Shown here: one piece after another, positions 1 to 6,715 of the stretch | Numbering within the stretch: the stretch's first letter is position 1 | Layout: each line of letters begins with the position of its first letter | Assembly: GCA_947487845.1 (NCBI GenBank) | Contig: CANKYC010000050.1 | Coordinates: 1 to 8,340, forward strand | Source: Rickettsiales bacterium | Lineage (GTDB): Bacteria > Pseudomonadota > Alphaproteobacteria > Rickettsiales > UBA1997 | Direction of reading: 5' to 3' | Length of the DNA stretch: 8,340 bases | The notes under the pieces: model-generated | The model's input: only the letters and a program-made list of their open reading frames with translations | What the model was told of the DNA's origin: nothing | Databases searched by the model: none | Made by a program: the position numbers and the translations under genes

Positions 1-129
1 GGCAGCGATTTTAGATTTTTTTACCAAGCCATTGGCGGTCATAACGCCGGCGATTAAAATGCCGATGATTACGATGACGGCGGAAAGTTCGATTAGGGTG
101 AAGGCGGAGGGTTTATTTTTTATGAACAT
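1..129 (-). CDS. Pseudopilin / type IV pilin-like protein, N-terminal part (cut by window edge)
   Basis: Reading the minus strand from the ATG at 127-129 gives 43 uninterrupted codons running off the left edge. The protein begins with a nine-residue leader, MFIKNKPSA, carrying two lysines. Then comes FTLIELSAVIVIIGILIAG, the classic class III (prepilin-type) signal: cleavage is expected between A9 and F10, Glu14 is the conserved +5 glutamate, and residues 15-30 are the hydrophobic helix. By family knowledge such proteins are processed by a prepilin peptidase and assemble into type IV pili or a type II secretion pseudopilus. The residue before the cut is Ala rather than the more common Gly, which such peptidases can accept. 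The frame starts 58 bases after the cytochrome c stop on the same strand. The C-terminal domain, which would separate pilin from pseudopilin, lies outside the window. Confidence 0.85.
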   Translation of the reverse strand, partial: MFIKNKPSAFTLIELSAVIVIIGILIAGVMTANGLVKKSKIAA

Positions 130-187
130 TGTTTTCGTTTTGTTTAATAATTATGCCAATGATTCACAAAGAAATTTAATAACCTCA

Positions 188-703
188 TTATTTTTGTCCC
201 TGCAAATAAAGCACTACATCGGCGCGATCTTGTGGTTTTTTTAAACCAGCAAAAGCCATTTTGGTTCCCGGTAAATATTCTTTTGGCTTTGTAATAAAAG
301 AATTAATTGATTCAGAGTCCCAATTTCCGCCTTTTGCTTTCATCGCTTCAGAATAAGAAAATCCTGCAAAAGAGCCTCTTTTTCTACTGACAACGCCATA
401 TAAATTTGGGCCAACTTTTGCTGCTTCGCCTTTGCCAATAGAATGACAAGTTGCACATTTTTTGAAAATTTTCATCCCGCGATCAATATCAGCAGTTTTC
501 ATCATAGTTGCTAAATCAACTGGCTTTTCTTCTTTTTTTACTACCGGTTTTCCATCGGCAGAAAGCACAATTTCAAAACCTCTTTTAGTAATTTCTTTTG
601 GACGATAAAGAACGTCGGAAGCCAAAATGGCGATAACCATTAGAACCAACGCCAGAGCAGTTGCAACTGCTTGACCTTTTAATAATTCTATAATTTTTTT
701 CAT
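188..703 (-). CDS. cycM: Membrane-anchored class I cytochrome c (CycM / c552 type)
   Basis: A 171-residue protein with one N-terminal hydrophobic helix (about residues 12-30) that probably acts as an uncleaved signal anchor, a charged Lys/Glu-rich linker (about 35-65), and a periplasmic cytochrome c domain. Covalent heme attachment is marked by CATCH at 83-87 (Cys83, Cys86, axial His87). The distal axial ligand is Met149 in PGTKMAF, followed by the typical FAGLKKPQDRADVVLYL end. In alphaproteobacteria this family carries electrons between the bc1 complex and the aa3-type terminal oxidase; that role here is from family knowledge. Length and architecture match CycM-type proteins. The ATG at 701-703 lies 5 bases after the prs stop with no strong Shine-Dalgarno, which suggests co-transcription and coupling to prs. 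The gene is intact. The symbol follows the Bradyrhizobium/Paracoccus-type homologues and is less certain than the family. Confidence 0.9.
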   Translation of the reverse strand: MKKIIELLKGQAVATALALVLMVIAILASDVLYRPKEITKRGFEIVLSADGKPVVKKEEKPVDLATMMKTADIDRGMKIFKKCATCHSIGKGEAAKVGPNLYGVVSRKRGSFAGFSYSEAMKAKGGNWDSESINSFITKPKEYLPGTKMAFAGLKKPQDRADVVLYLQGQK

Positions 704-708
704 TATTT

Positions 709-1641
709 CTAATCAAACAAAGTTGAAACAGATTTCTCTAAGGAAATGTTTCTAATCGCCTCTCCAATAAGATCGGCAATGTTAATAATTTTAATATTTT
801 TAGTCGCTTTCGTGATTTCCGAAGGCTCGATTGAATTGGTAATAACCAAATTTTTTAATTTGGAATTGGCAATTTTTTCGCCAGCTTTTCCCGACAAAAC
901 TCCATGAGTAATGTAAGCAGAAACTGAAATTGCTCCTTTTTTAATTAGGGCTTCAGCGGCGTTGCACAAGGTTCCGCCTGAATCGACCATATCGTCAACG
1001 ATGATGCAGTTTTTTCCTTCAACTTCACCAATTATATTCATAACTTCACTGACTCCCGCTTGCGGGCGACGCTTATCAACAATCGCCAAATCTGATCCAA
1101 TTTTGCTGGCAATTGCTCGGGCGCGAACAAGGCCGCCAACGTCTGGCGAAACAACTACCAAATCTTTTAGATCAAAATTTTTTTTGATGTCACGCACAAA
1201 AACTGGCGCGGCGTAAAGATTGTCCAAGGGAATATCAAAAAATCCCTGAATTTGTCCAGCGTGTAAATCCACCGTCAAAACACGATCCGCGCCGGCCGAG
1301 GTAATTAAATTTGCCACAAGTTTTGCCGAAATTGGCGTGCGTGGCGCTGCTTTGCGATCTTGTCTGGCGTAACCAAAATAGGGAATTACCGCGGTGATTC
1401 TTTTTGCCGAAGCGCGACGCAGCGCATCGATTGCAATCAATAATTCCATGATGTTATCATTGGCGGGATAAGAAGTTGATTGCAGCACAAAAATATCTTC
1501 GCCGCGCACATTTTCTTTGATCTCGACAAAAACTTCCATGTCAGCAAAATTTTTAACTTCGGCGTCAATTAGCTTTAAACCAAGATAATTCGCAATTTCT
1601 TGCGACAAAATTCGATTGCTGTTGCAGGCCAAAAGTTTCAT
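709..1641 (-). CDS. prs: Ribose-phosphate pyrophosphokinase (PRPP synthase, class I)
   Basis: A 310-residue cytosolic enzyme that transfers pyrophosphate from ATP to ribose 5-phosphate, making PRPP for purine, pyrimidine, NAD, His and Trp synthesis. Visible motifs in order: the canonical opening MKLLACNSNR; the ATP-binding region PYFGYARQDRK (87-97); DLHAGQIQGFFDIP (125-138), which includes metal- and nucleotide-binding His127; the DKRR flexible-loop motif (189-192); and the PRPP/ribose-phosphate loop IIVDDMVDSGGT (213-224). The length is normal for class I enzymes (about 310-320) and no key residue appears lost. The ATG at 1639-1641 fits the family N-terminus. It is the first gene of a minus-strand pair with the cytochrome c gene and is divergent from hemJ across 94 bp. 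Confidence 0.97.
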   Translation of the reverse strand: MKLLACNSNRILSQEIANYLGLKLIDAEVKNFADMEVFVEIKENVRGEDIFVLQSTSYPANDNIMELLIAIDALRRASAKRITAVIPYFGYARQDRKAAPRTPISAKLVANLITSAGADRVLTVDLHAGQIQGFFDIPLDNLYAAPVFVRDIKKNFDLKDLVVVSPDVGGLVRARAIASKIGSDLAIVDKRRPQAGVSEVMNIIGEVEGKNCIIVDDMVDSGGTLCNAAEALIKKGAISVSAYITHGVLSGKAGEKIANSKLKNLVITNSIEPSEITKATKNIKIINIADLIGEAIRNISLEKSVSTLFD

Positions 1642-1688
1642 GATTTTTAATTGAAAGTTTTACTAAGGTGCGGAAAAGTTCAGGCGCG

Positions 1689-1716
1689 ACAATATTTTTT
1701 GAAGTCCAAATATCAA
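1689..1716 (-). promoter_or_regulatory. Candidate promoter for prs-cycM
   Basis: On the minus strand, TTGATA (1711-1716, 5 of 6 to the sigma-70 -35 consensus) is followed after 16 bases by TATTGT (1689-1694, 4 of 6 to the -10 consensus). It would start transcription about 40 bases before the prs ATG. The spacer must contain starts for both divergent units. I saw no comparably good plus-strand match for hemJ. In AT-rich DNA such matches arise by chance, so confidence is low. Confidence 0.3.
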
Positions 1717-1735
1717 CTTTTTTTTCTTAACCAAA

Positions 1736-2170
1736 ATGGAAGACATCGAATTTTACGACATAGTTAAAATCTTACATATTCTCGCAGTAATTTCATGGCT
1801 TGCCGGACTTTTATATTTACCAAGAATCTTTGTTTATCACGCCCAAGTTGTAGCGGGATCTGAAACTGACAAAATTTTCCAAACTATGGAAAAACGCCTT
1901 CTGCGCTACATAATGTTGCCTTCAATGCTGTTGGTTTTTATTTTTGGTTTTTATCTCGCTTCCCAAATTGGTTTTGAATTTATATGGCTTCACATCAAGC
2001 TGACATTGGTTTTAATCCTTGCTGGCTATCACGGATTTTTATCGCGCTGCCGCAAGAATTTTGCCAAAGGCGAGAATAAACATAGCCAAAAATTCTATCG
2101 CTTAATCAATGAAGTCCCAACTGTTTTGATGATTTTCATCGTAGCTCTCGTAATTTTAAAACCTTTTTAA
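1736..2170 (+). CDS. hemJ: Protoporphyrinogen IX oxidase HemJ
   Basis: A 144-residue integral membrane protein that by family knowledge oxidises protoporphyrinogen IX to protoporphyrin IX, the penultimate step of heme b synthesis. Four hydrophobic segments are visible (about residues 9-29, 59-77, 83-101 and 127-142). Family signatures are all present: an early His14 before WLAGLLYLPRIFVYH (21-35), the MEKRLLRYIMLPSM stretch (51-64), WLHIKLTLV (84-92), GYHG (97-100), and the C-terminal YRLINEVPTVLMI followed by KPF as the last three residues. The length is typical. It is the first gene of a plus-strand cluster whose next start is one base past its stop. The ATG at 1736 has no clear Shine-Dalgarno but gives the expected N-terminus. 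Its heme role fits functionally, though not by operon, with the cytochrome c gene encoded divergently nearby. Confidence 0.95.
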   Translation: MEDIEFYDIVKILHILAVISWLAGLLYLPRIFVYHAQVVAGSETDKIFQTMEKRLLRYIMLPSMLLVFIFGFYLASQIGFEFIWLHIKLTLVLILAGYHGFLSRCRKNFAKGENKHSQKFYRLINEVPTVLMIFIVALVILKPF

Positions 2171-2171
2171 A

Positions 2172-2738
2172 ATGCAAAATTTAATTGAAATCACTGAAAA
2201 AAAATTCGATGTAATTTTAGATTTACGCTACGCAACTTCCAATAATGTTTGCGGCCACAAACTTTACGCCTCGCCTTTCTGTTACTTGCACGAAGCCGTA
2301 ATTCCGCATTTTGAAAGGGCGATAAAATCAGCAAAAAATCTGGGTTTAAAATTAAAAATTTTTGACGGATTTCGGCCCCTTGAAGTTCAAAAATATATGT
2401 TTGATAAATTTCCATCCGCCGATCCAAAAGGCGGTTTTATTTCCAATCCAACTGGCGGCGTAATTCCGCATTGCCGCGGTGTTGCGATTGATTTAACATT
2501 GACCGATTTAGATGGGAATGAACTTAATATGGGAACTGATTTTGATGAATTTTCAAAATTGGCTTTTCATAATTGTGATGAAATTTCCATCGAAGCGCAG
2601 CGCAATCGCTTGATTTTACTGGGCTTAATGAGCGCAGCTGGTTTTGATTTTTATTCTAAAGAATGGTGGCATTATCAACTTTTCAAACCACGTGAATATG
2701 AAGTTGTAAAAACTGCGCAAGGAATGGTGGCGGTTTAA
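2172..2738 (+). CDS. ddpX: D-alanyl-D-alanine dipeptidase (VanX / DdpX family, peptidase M15D)
   Basis: A 188-residue zinc dipeptidase of the VanX type; the family splits D-Ala-D-Ala into D-alanine. Motifs: LRYATSNN near the N-terminus (18-25); IFDGFRP (63-69) with Arg68, matching the transition-state-stabilising arginine of VanX; PHCRGVAIDLTL (99-110) supplying zinc ligands His100 and Asp107; MGTDFDEF (120-127); and EWWHYQ (164-169) with catalytic Glu164 and zinc ligand His167. There is no signal peptide, so a cytoplasmic enzyme is expected. The residue two before His100 is Ile, where VanX has Ser. The ATG sits one base after the hemJ stop without a Shine-Dalgarno, implying translational coupling. 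Chromosomal homologues outside vancomycin clusters are linked to cell-wall dipeptide recycling, so a resistance role should not be assumed. The family is certain; the symbol is by homology. Confidence 0.92.
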   Translation: MQNLIEITEKKFDVILDLRYATSNNVCGHKLYASPFCYLHEAVIPHFERAIKSAKNLGLKLKIFDGFRPLEVQKYMFDKFPSADPKGGFISNPTGGVIPHCRGVAIDLTLTDLDGNELNMGTDFDEFSKLAFHNCDEISIEAQRNRLILLGLMSAAGFDFYSKEWWHYQLFKPREYEVVKTAQGMVAV

Positions 2739-2756
2739 TTTTATACCAAAGTAAAA

Positions 2757-4178
2757 ATGAAATTCTCCGACCTAAATTTTGAAAATCATTTTGAAAAACT
2801 TGGAACTGATTTCTTCTCAAAAACAACACCTCAAGCTCTAAAAAATTCATTCGTCGCAACTTACAGCGCAAGCGCTTGCGAATTAATCGACCTCAATAAA
2901 TTAGAATTTAAAAACCACGATTTTCTTGATTTTATTACCGCAAAAACTTCTAACCAAAATTCCACAAACCTCGCCATGCTTTACGCCGGTCATCAATTTG
3001 GCCATTTCGTTTCGCAACTCGGCGATGGTCGCGCAATTTTACTGACTCAAATAAAAAATAAAAAAAATGAAAATTGGGATTTGGTTTTAAAAGGTGCGGG
3101 TCTTACTCCTTATTCAAGAATGGGCGACGGCAAAGCGGTTTTACGCTCTTCAATTCGGGAATTTTTAATTTCTGAAAGCATGTTTCATCTGGGAATTCCA
3201 ACCTCGCGCGCACTTTGTTTAATTGCATCCGAAGAAAAAGCTTATCGAAATGGCATGGAACCCGCAGCACAAATAATTCGCATGGCGCCAAGCCACGTGC
3301 GCTTTGGCAGCTTTGAAGTATTTTTTTATCGCCAGCAAAATGATAAAATAAAAACTCTCGCCGATTATGTTATAGAACAAAATTTTTCAGAGCTGAAAAA
3401 TGAAAAAAATAAATATCCACTTTTTCTACAAAACGTTGTTGAATCAACGGCCAAGCTTATCGCCAAATGGCAAGCTTTAGGATTTTGCCACGGAGTTTTA
3501 AACACCGATAATATGTCGATTTTAGGAATTACTTTCGATTACGGGCCTTTCGGTTTTTTAAACGAATATAATCCGCATCACATCTGTAATAGTTCGGACC
3601 ACGAAGGACGCTACTCTTTCGCTAATCAGCCTTATATCGGGATGTGGAATTTACATGCTTTTGCAGTAACACTTTCGAGCCTGATTTCGATGGAAGAACA
3701 AAAAGAAATTCTAAGTAACTATGAAAAAATTTTCCTCGATGAATATCATGATTTAATGGCTGCGAAGCTTGGATTTTCAAAGGTCGATACCGAAATTAAA
3801 AAATTAATTTATCAAACTTTAACCTTGCTTGAAAAATACAAAATTGATTACAGTTTTTTCTTCAGAAATATCGCAAAACTTGATGTTATATTTAAAATAT
3901 CTAACGATGATTCATGGCGCGAAGCCGCCACAACTTGGCACTTTAACTACCAAAAATTAAAACCGAATTTCATCAATTTGCCAAATCCAAAATTCATTCT
4001 CCGCAATCATTTGTTACAAACCGCGATAGAAAAAGCCACTTACGAAAATGATTTTTTAGAAGTAAAAAAATTACAGGAAATTTTTACCAAACCTTACGAA
4101 GAACAACCAGAAAACGAAGATTACGCAGCACTTCCTCCAGCTTGGGCAAATAAGATTTCAATTTCTTGCTCAAGTTAA
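2757..4178 (+). CDS. selO: Protein adenylyltransferase SelO (YdiU / UPF0061 pseudokinase)
   Basis: A 473-residue protein of the SelO family, which by published work on homologues binds ATP in an inverted orientation and transfers AMP to Ser/Thr/Tyr of target proteins, linked to redox stress. Recognisable blocks: YAGHQFGHFVSQLGDGRA (76-93); LKGAGLTPYSRMGDGKAVLR (111-130) with nucleotide-binding Lys112; SSIREFLISE (131-140) with Glu135; HGVLNTDNMSILG (245-257) with the Asp251/Asn252 pair; FDYGPFG (260-266) with metal-binding Asp261; and the C-terminal NPKFILRN...PPAW...SCSS end. The penultimate-type Cys471 matches the redox-active C-terminal cysteine of bacterial SelO, where eukaryotic forms often use selenocysteine. 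Length is near the family norm (about 480). The ATG at 2757 lies 18 bases after the dipeptidase stop, so it is probably the last gene of the hemJ cluster. Confidence 0.96.
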   Translation: MKFSDLNFENHFEKLGTDFFSKTTPQALKNSFVATYSASACELIDLNKLEFKNHDFLDFITAKTSNQNSTNLAMLYAGHQFGHFVSQLGDGRAILLTQIKNKKNENWDLVLKGAGLTPYSRMGDGKAVLRSSIREFLISESMFHLGIPTSRALCLIASEEKAYRNGMEPAAQIIRMAPSHVRFGSFEVFFYRQQNDKIKTLADYVIEQNFSELKNEKNKYPLFLQNVVESTAKLIAKWQALGFCHGVLNTDNMSILGITFDYGPFGFLNEYNPHHICNSSDHEGRYSFANQPYIGMWNLHAFAVTLSSLISMEEQKEILSNYEKIFLDEYHDLMAAKLGFSKVDTEIKKLIYQTLTLLEKYKIDYSFFFRNIAKLDVIFKISNDDSWREAATTWHFNYQKLKPNFINLPNPKFILRNHLLQTAIEKATYENDFLEVKKLQEIFTKPYEEQPENEDYAALPPAWANKISISCSS

Positions 4179-4191
4179 AATCAAATTTAAA

Positions 4192-4276
4192 CCCGTATGT
4201 CCCATTGACATGCGGGATGGGGATCCCCGCAAAGCGGGGGGCGACTCGTATCGCGTTTTCGTATCCCGAAGGGATA
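4192..4276. repeat. G+C-rich block of three consecutive hairpins between selO and recF
   Basis: The spacer between the convergent genes selO and recF holds three adjacent perfect or near-perfect stem-loops. Hairpin 1: 10-bp stem 4192-4201 / 4207-4216 with one G-T wobble and loop CCATT. Hairpin 2: CCCCGC-AAA-GCGGGG (4225-4239), overlapping the palindrome GGGGATCCCC (4219-4228). Hairpin 3: TATCCC-GAA-GGGATA (4262-4276). A 7-bp direct repeat TCGTATC occurs at 4246-4252 and 4259-4265. Bases 4191-4280 are about 59% G+C by hand count, far above the surroundings. None of the hairpins is followed by a T-run on either strand, so they are not ordinary intrinsic terminators. The block resembles REP- or Rickettsia-palindromic-type intergenic repeats, but I cannot assign it to a named family. 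Confidence 0.6.
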
Positions 4277-4320
4277 AAGGACAATTTAAATGATTAAAAA
4301 ATATCAAGAAAAACAGTTTT

Positions 4321-5457
4321 TCAGAGGTTATTTAATTCTACAATCTGCATTAAATTATTGGTTACGTATTTTTCTGGAATTAAATCCGAACTAGTCGCAC
4401 TAAAAAAAGACTGCAAAGAAGTCGCAGCAATTTCCTCAAATAAATCTTTCTTCCTTCCCTCATCTAAATGAGAAACTACTTCGTCAAAAATTAAAACTGT
4501 CGGATGGTTTTTATAATTAGCTGAAATTTTGGCGCGCGCTAGCGTAATTCCAATCATGATTGATTTTTGCTCTCCGGTTGAAGAGCGCGTTGCGGAGGCA
4601 TTTTTTTCGCGAAATAGCGCATCAAAATCACTTCTGTGAACACCAAAATTTGTTTTAAAATTCACCAAGTCTGTCGCGCGATTTTCTTCTAATTTATTTT
4701 TGTAATTTTCTTCGATTTGCACCGCACTTTGCTTCATAACAGTTTGTTCAATATCACCATTCACTAATAATTCCGGTTTGGGAAAATTTGATGAAAAAGA
4801 TGCAATCGCTTTATTAAAAAATTCAATGGCTTCAATGCGCGCCGATGCTATTGCCATACCCAATTCAACAATTTGGTTTTCGATTGCGTCAAGCCATTTG
4901 GCACTACTTTTTTGAGTGCCATATTTTTGCAAAATCAGCAATCTTTCTTTGAGTAATTTTTGGTAATTATTGATGCGAGAAACATGTTCAGAATCAAGGT
5001 CGGAAACGATTTTATCCATATAATCGCGGCGTTCACTTTTACCTAAAATAAAAAGCTGTTCTAGTTGCGGAGTTAGCCAAATAAAATTTATTAAATAATT
5101 TCTGATATCGCTTTGGCGCTTAGGACTGATTGGTTCGCCATTAATCTCAAAAAGTTTTTTCTTTTGCTCGGCGTTAAAAGAGATTCCAATTTTTTCAATA
5201 AATTCATGACCAAAAATTTCAGCGAAAAGACCAAATTGAGGCTGTTTATTTTTATTGACAGTATCATCAAAAATCATTTCATCAAAATCAGCGCCACGCA
5301 TTGAAGAGCTGCGCCCAAGTAAAGTTAAAGCCTCAAGAATATTGGTTTTTCCACTGCCATTTGGGCCAGCCAAAAGCACTAATTGCGAGGAGAATTCAAT
5401 TTTTTTAGAAAGGAAATTTCGAAAATTTGTGAGGACTAACTTTTCTATTTTGAGCAT
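4321..5457 (-). CDS. recF: DNA replication and repair protein RecF
   Basis: An SMC-like ATPase of 378 residues that with RecO and RecR loads RecA at single-strand gaps. Walker A is GPNGSGKTN at 31-39. The ABC signature is STGEQKS at 293-299. Walker B with the D-loop is VLIFDEVVSHLD at 321-332 (Asp325, Glu326). The opening LKIEKLVLTNFRNF and the arginine/lysine-rich coiled middle (about 140-215) fit RecF. I chose the ATG at 5455-5457 because the family N-terminus begins there; the frame stays open to a TTG at 5488-5490, adding 11 residues with no RecF character. Neither start has a good Shine-Dalgarno. It follows dnaN on the same strand across 146 bp holding two inverted palindromic repeats, and converges with selO. 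Confidence 0.95.
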   Translation of the reverse strand: MLKIEKLVLTNFRNFLSKKIEFSSQLVLLAGPNGSGKTNILEALTLLGRSSSMRGADFDEMIFDDTVNKNKQPQFGLFAEIFGHEFIEKIGISFNAEQKKKLFEINGEPISPKRQSDIRNYLINFIWLTPQLEQLFILGKSERRDYMDKIVSDLDSEHVSRINNYQKLLKERLLILQKYGTQKSSAKWLDAIENQIVELGMAIASARIEAIEFFNKAIASFSSNFPKPELLVNGDIEQTVMKQSAVQIEENYKNKLEENRATDLVNFKTNFGVHRSDFDALFREKNASATRSSTGEQKSIMIGITLARAKISANYKNHPTVLIFDEVVSHLDEGRKKDLFEEIAATSLQSFFSATSSDLIPEKYVTNNLMQIVELNNL

Positions 5458-5493
5458 GTTATGGAAAGTTGTCGCTTGGTGAATTATCAAACC

Positions 5494-5520
5494 AGATCCC
5501 GAAACAAGTTCGGGATGACG
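5494..5520 (-). repeat. Short palindromic repeat, copy A
   Basis: On the minus strand it reads CGTCATCCCGAACTTG (5520 down to 5505) and continues to TCT at 5494. It forms a perfect 8-bp stem, ATCCCGAA/TTCGGGAT (5496-5503 with 5509-5516), around a 5-base loop. It matches copy B at 24 of 27 positions in inverted orientation. Similar CATCC-GAACTTGTTTC-GGATC repeats are common in intergenic DNA of several alphaproteobacteria (recalled from general knowledge, not searched). Confidence 0.8.
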
Positions 5521-5551
5521 ATGTTGGAATTATGAATTCTAAAAAAACTCT

Positions 5552-5578
5552 GTCATCCTGAACTTGTTTCAGGATCTA
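5552..5578 (+). repeat. Short palindromic repeat, copy B (inverted relative to copy A)
   Basis: It starts GTCATCCTGAACTTGTTTCA and ends GGATCTA. The perfect 8-bp stem is ATCCTGAA/TTCAGGAT (5555-5562 with 5568-5575), with loop CTTGT. Compared with copy A, one stem pair changes from C-G to T-A on both sides, so pairing is kept. Read on the minus strand (the dnaN-recF transcript), the stem is followed 7 bases later by seven T (A-run at 5541-5547). It might act as a weak terminator or processing site after dnaN. Confidence 0.8.
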
Positions 5579-5603
5579 GTTTAGACTTATGCCGTTTAAA
5601 AAA

Positions 5604-6707
5604 TTAAATCCGAACCGGCATAATCACAAATACCGACGACATATCTTTCGCTTCAATCAAAGCCGGAGAAGCGCCATCTTTGAATCGCATTAATAATTCT
5701 TCTTTGTCAATTTGACCGATAATATCCAATAAATAACGCGAATTAAAACCAGTTTCAATGCGCTCGCCGGAATAATTCACATCCAATTCTTCATAAGCAA
5801 AAGAACCGTCATTGGTATTCACCTGTAAACTCATTTTGCCATTTTCAATGATAAGTTTAATCGATCTGTGTTTATCAGTTGCAACCGTCGAAACGCGGTC
5901 AACACAATCAAAAAAATTGCGGCGATTAATCACAGCAATTTGCGTGTTATTTTTGGGCAAAACTTTGTCGTAATCAGGAAATTCACCGTCGATTAATTTT
6001 GAAACGATTGTTGTTTGATCAGTTGTGATTTTAATTTTGACGCGCGAAACCGCGATTTTAACTTTTTTAGAACCATCAATAATTCTTCTGATTTCAGCCA
6101 CCGATTTTTTTGGCAAAATCACACCAAATGGCGCTTTTAAATCAGAAACTAAAAATGACAAAGCAAGTCTGTGACCGTCAGTTGCAATGGTTCGCAACTC
6201 AAAACCAGAATCTTTTTGCAAAGCCTGTAAAAACAAGCCATTTAAATAATAGCGAGTTTCATCGTTTGAAATTGCGAAACGCGTTTTATCGATCATTTTA
6301 GCAAATTTTTCTGCCTCAACTTCGATTTCTGCGCTTAATTCACCTTCCGATAAATTTGGAAATTCCGACGCATCAATACAAGGCAGGCTATATTTTGATT
6401 TACCAGATTTAATCTGCATAATTGTTGGACTATCTTGCGAAATCATCACGCTTGAACCATCAGGAATTTTTCTGACAATATCAAAAAACATTTGCGCTGG
6501 AACGGTTGTGGAACCGCTGGTTTTCATGTCTGATTCAAAAGAAGAAGTCACCAAAATATCCATATCAGTTGCCAGTAAAACGACTTTGTCATCTTTGGCT
6601 TCGATTTTGATATTTTGTAAAACCGGAATAGTATTTTTCTTCTCAACAGCGCCATTAACATTGGCAATAGCTTTTAGCAGAACCTGTTTTGCGACTTCAA
6701 ATTGCAT
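5604..6707 (-). CDS. dnaN: DNA polymerase III beta subunit (sliding clamp)
   Basis: A 367-residue clamp subunit; two copies form the ring that tethers the replicative polymerase to DNA. The three-domain plan (about 1-122, 123-245 and 246-367) is visible. Family landmarks: LPCIDASEFPNL (108-119) at the domain 1/2 boundary, RYYLNGLFL (152-160), ATDGHRLAL (175-183), DGEFPDYDKVLP (240-251) at the domain 2/3 boundary, and the C-terminal VIMPVRI (361-367), which lines the partner-binding pocket. Length is normal and the sequence intact. The ATG at 6705-6707 gives the standard N-terminus. recF lies downstream, as in the ancestral dnaA-dnaN-recF order, but dnaA is not directly upstream: secF and rpsT are. 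The 114 bp between the MITE-like element and the start should contain any dnaN promoter; I found no convincing -35/-10 pair there. Confidence 0.97.
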   Translation of the reverse strand: MQFEVAKQVLLKAIANVNGAVEKKNTIPVLQNIKIEAKDDKVVLLATDMDILVTSSFESDMKTSGSTTVPAQMFFDIVRKIPDGSSVMISQDSPTIMQIKSGKSKYSLPCIDASEFPNLSEGELSAEIEVEAEKFAKMIDKTRFAISNDETRYYLNGLFLQALQKDSGFELRTIATDGHRLALSFLVSDLKAPFGVILPKKSVAEIRRIIDGSKKVKIAVSRVKIKITTDQTTIVSKLIDGEFPDYDKVLPKNNTQIAVINRRNFFDCVDRVSTVATDKHRSIKLIIENGKMSLQVNTNDGSFAYEELDVNYSGERIETGFNSRYLLDIIGQIDKEELLMRFKDGASPALIEAKDMSSVFVIMPVRI

Positions 6708-6715
6708 AATTTTAA

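Noticed and set aside
962..1216. Open plus-strand frame antisense to prs
   Set aside because: It lies wholly inside the intact prs gene, has no recognisable family, and its peptide mirrors conserved prs codons on the other strand.
2867..2880. Perfect 14-bp palindrome CGCAAGCGCTTGCG inside selO
   Set aside because: It encodes ordinary residues in the normal SelO reading frame and is single; probably chance or codon choice.
4192..4216. Hairpin 1 as an intrinsic terminator of selO
   Set aside because: The stem is good, but no T-run follows on either strand.
4084..4284. 66-codon minus-strand frame over the selO end and the hairpin block
   Set aside because: Half of it is antisense to conserved selO codons, and the rest only reads through the hairpin block; no start signal or family is evident.
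5458..5490. Longer RecF starting from TTG at 5490
   Set aside because: The extra 11 residues have no RecF similarity and reach into the spacer beside repeat copy A; the ATG at 5457 gives the family N-terminus.
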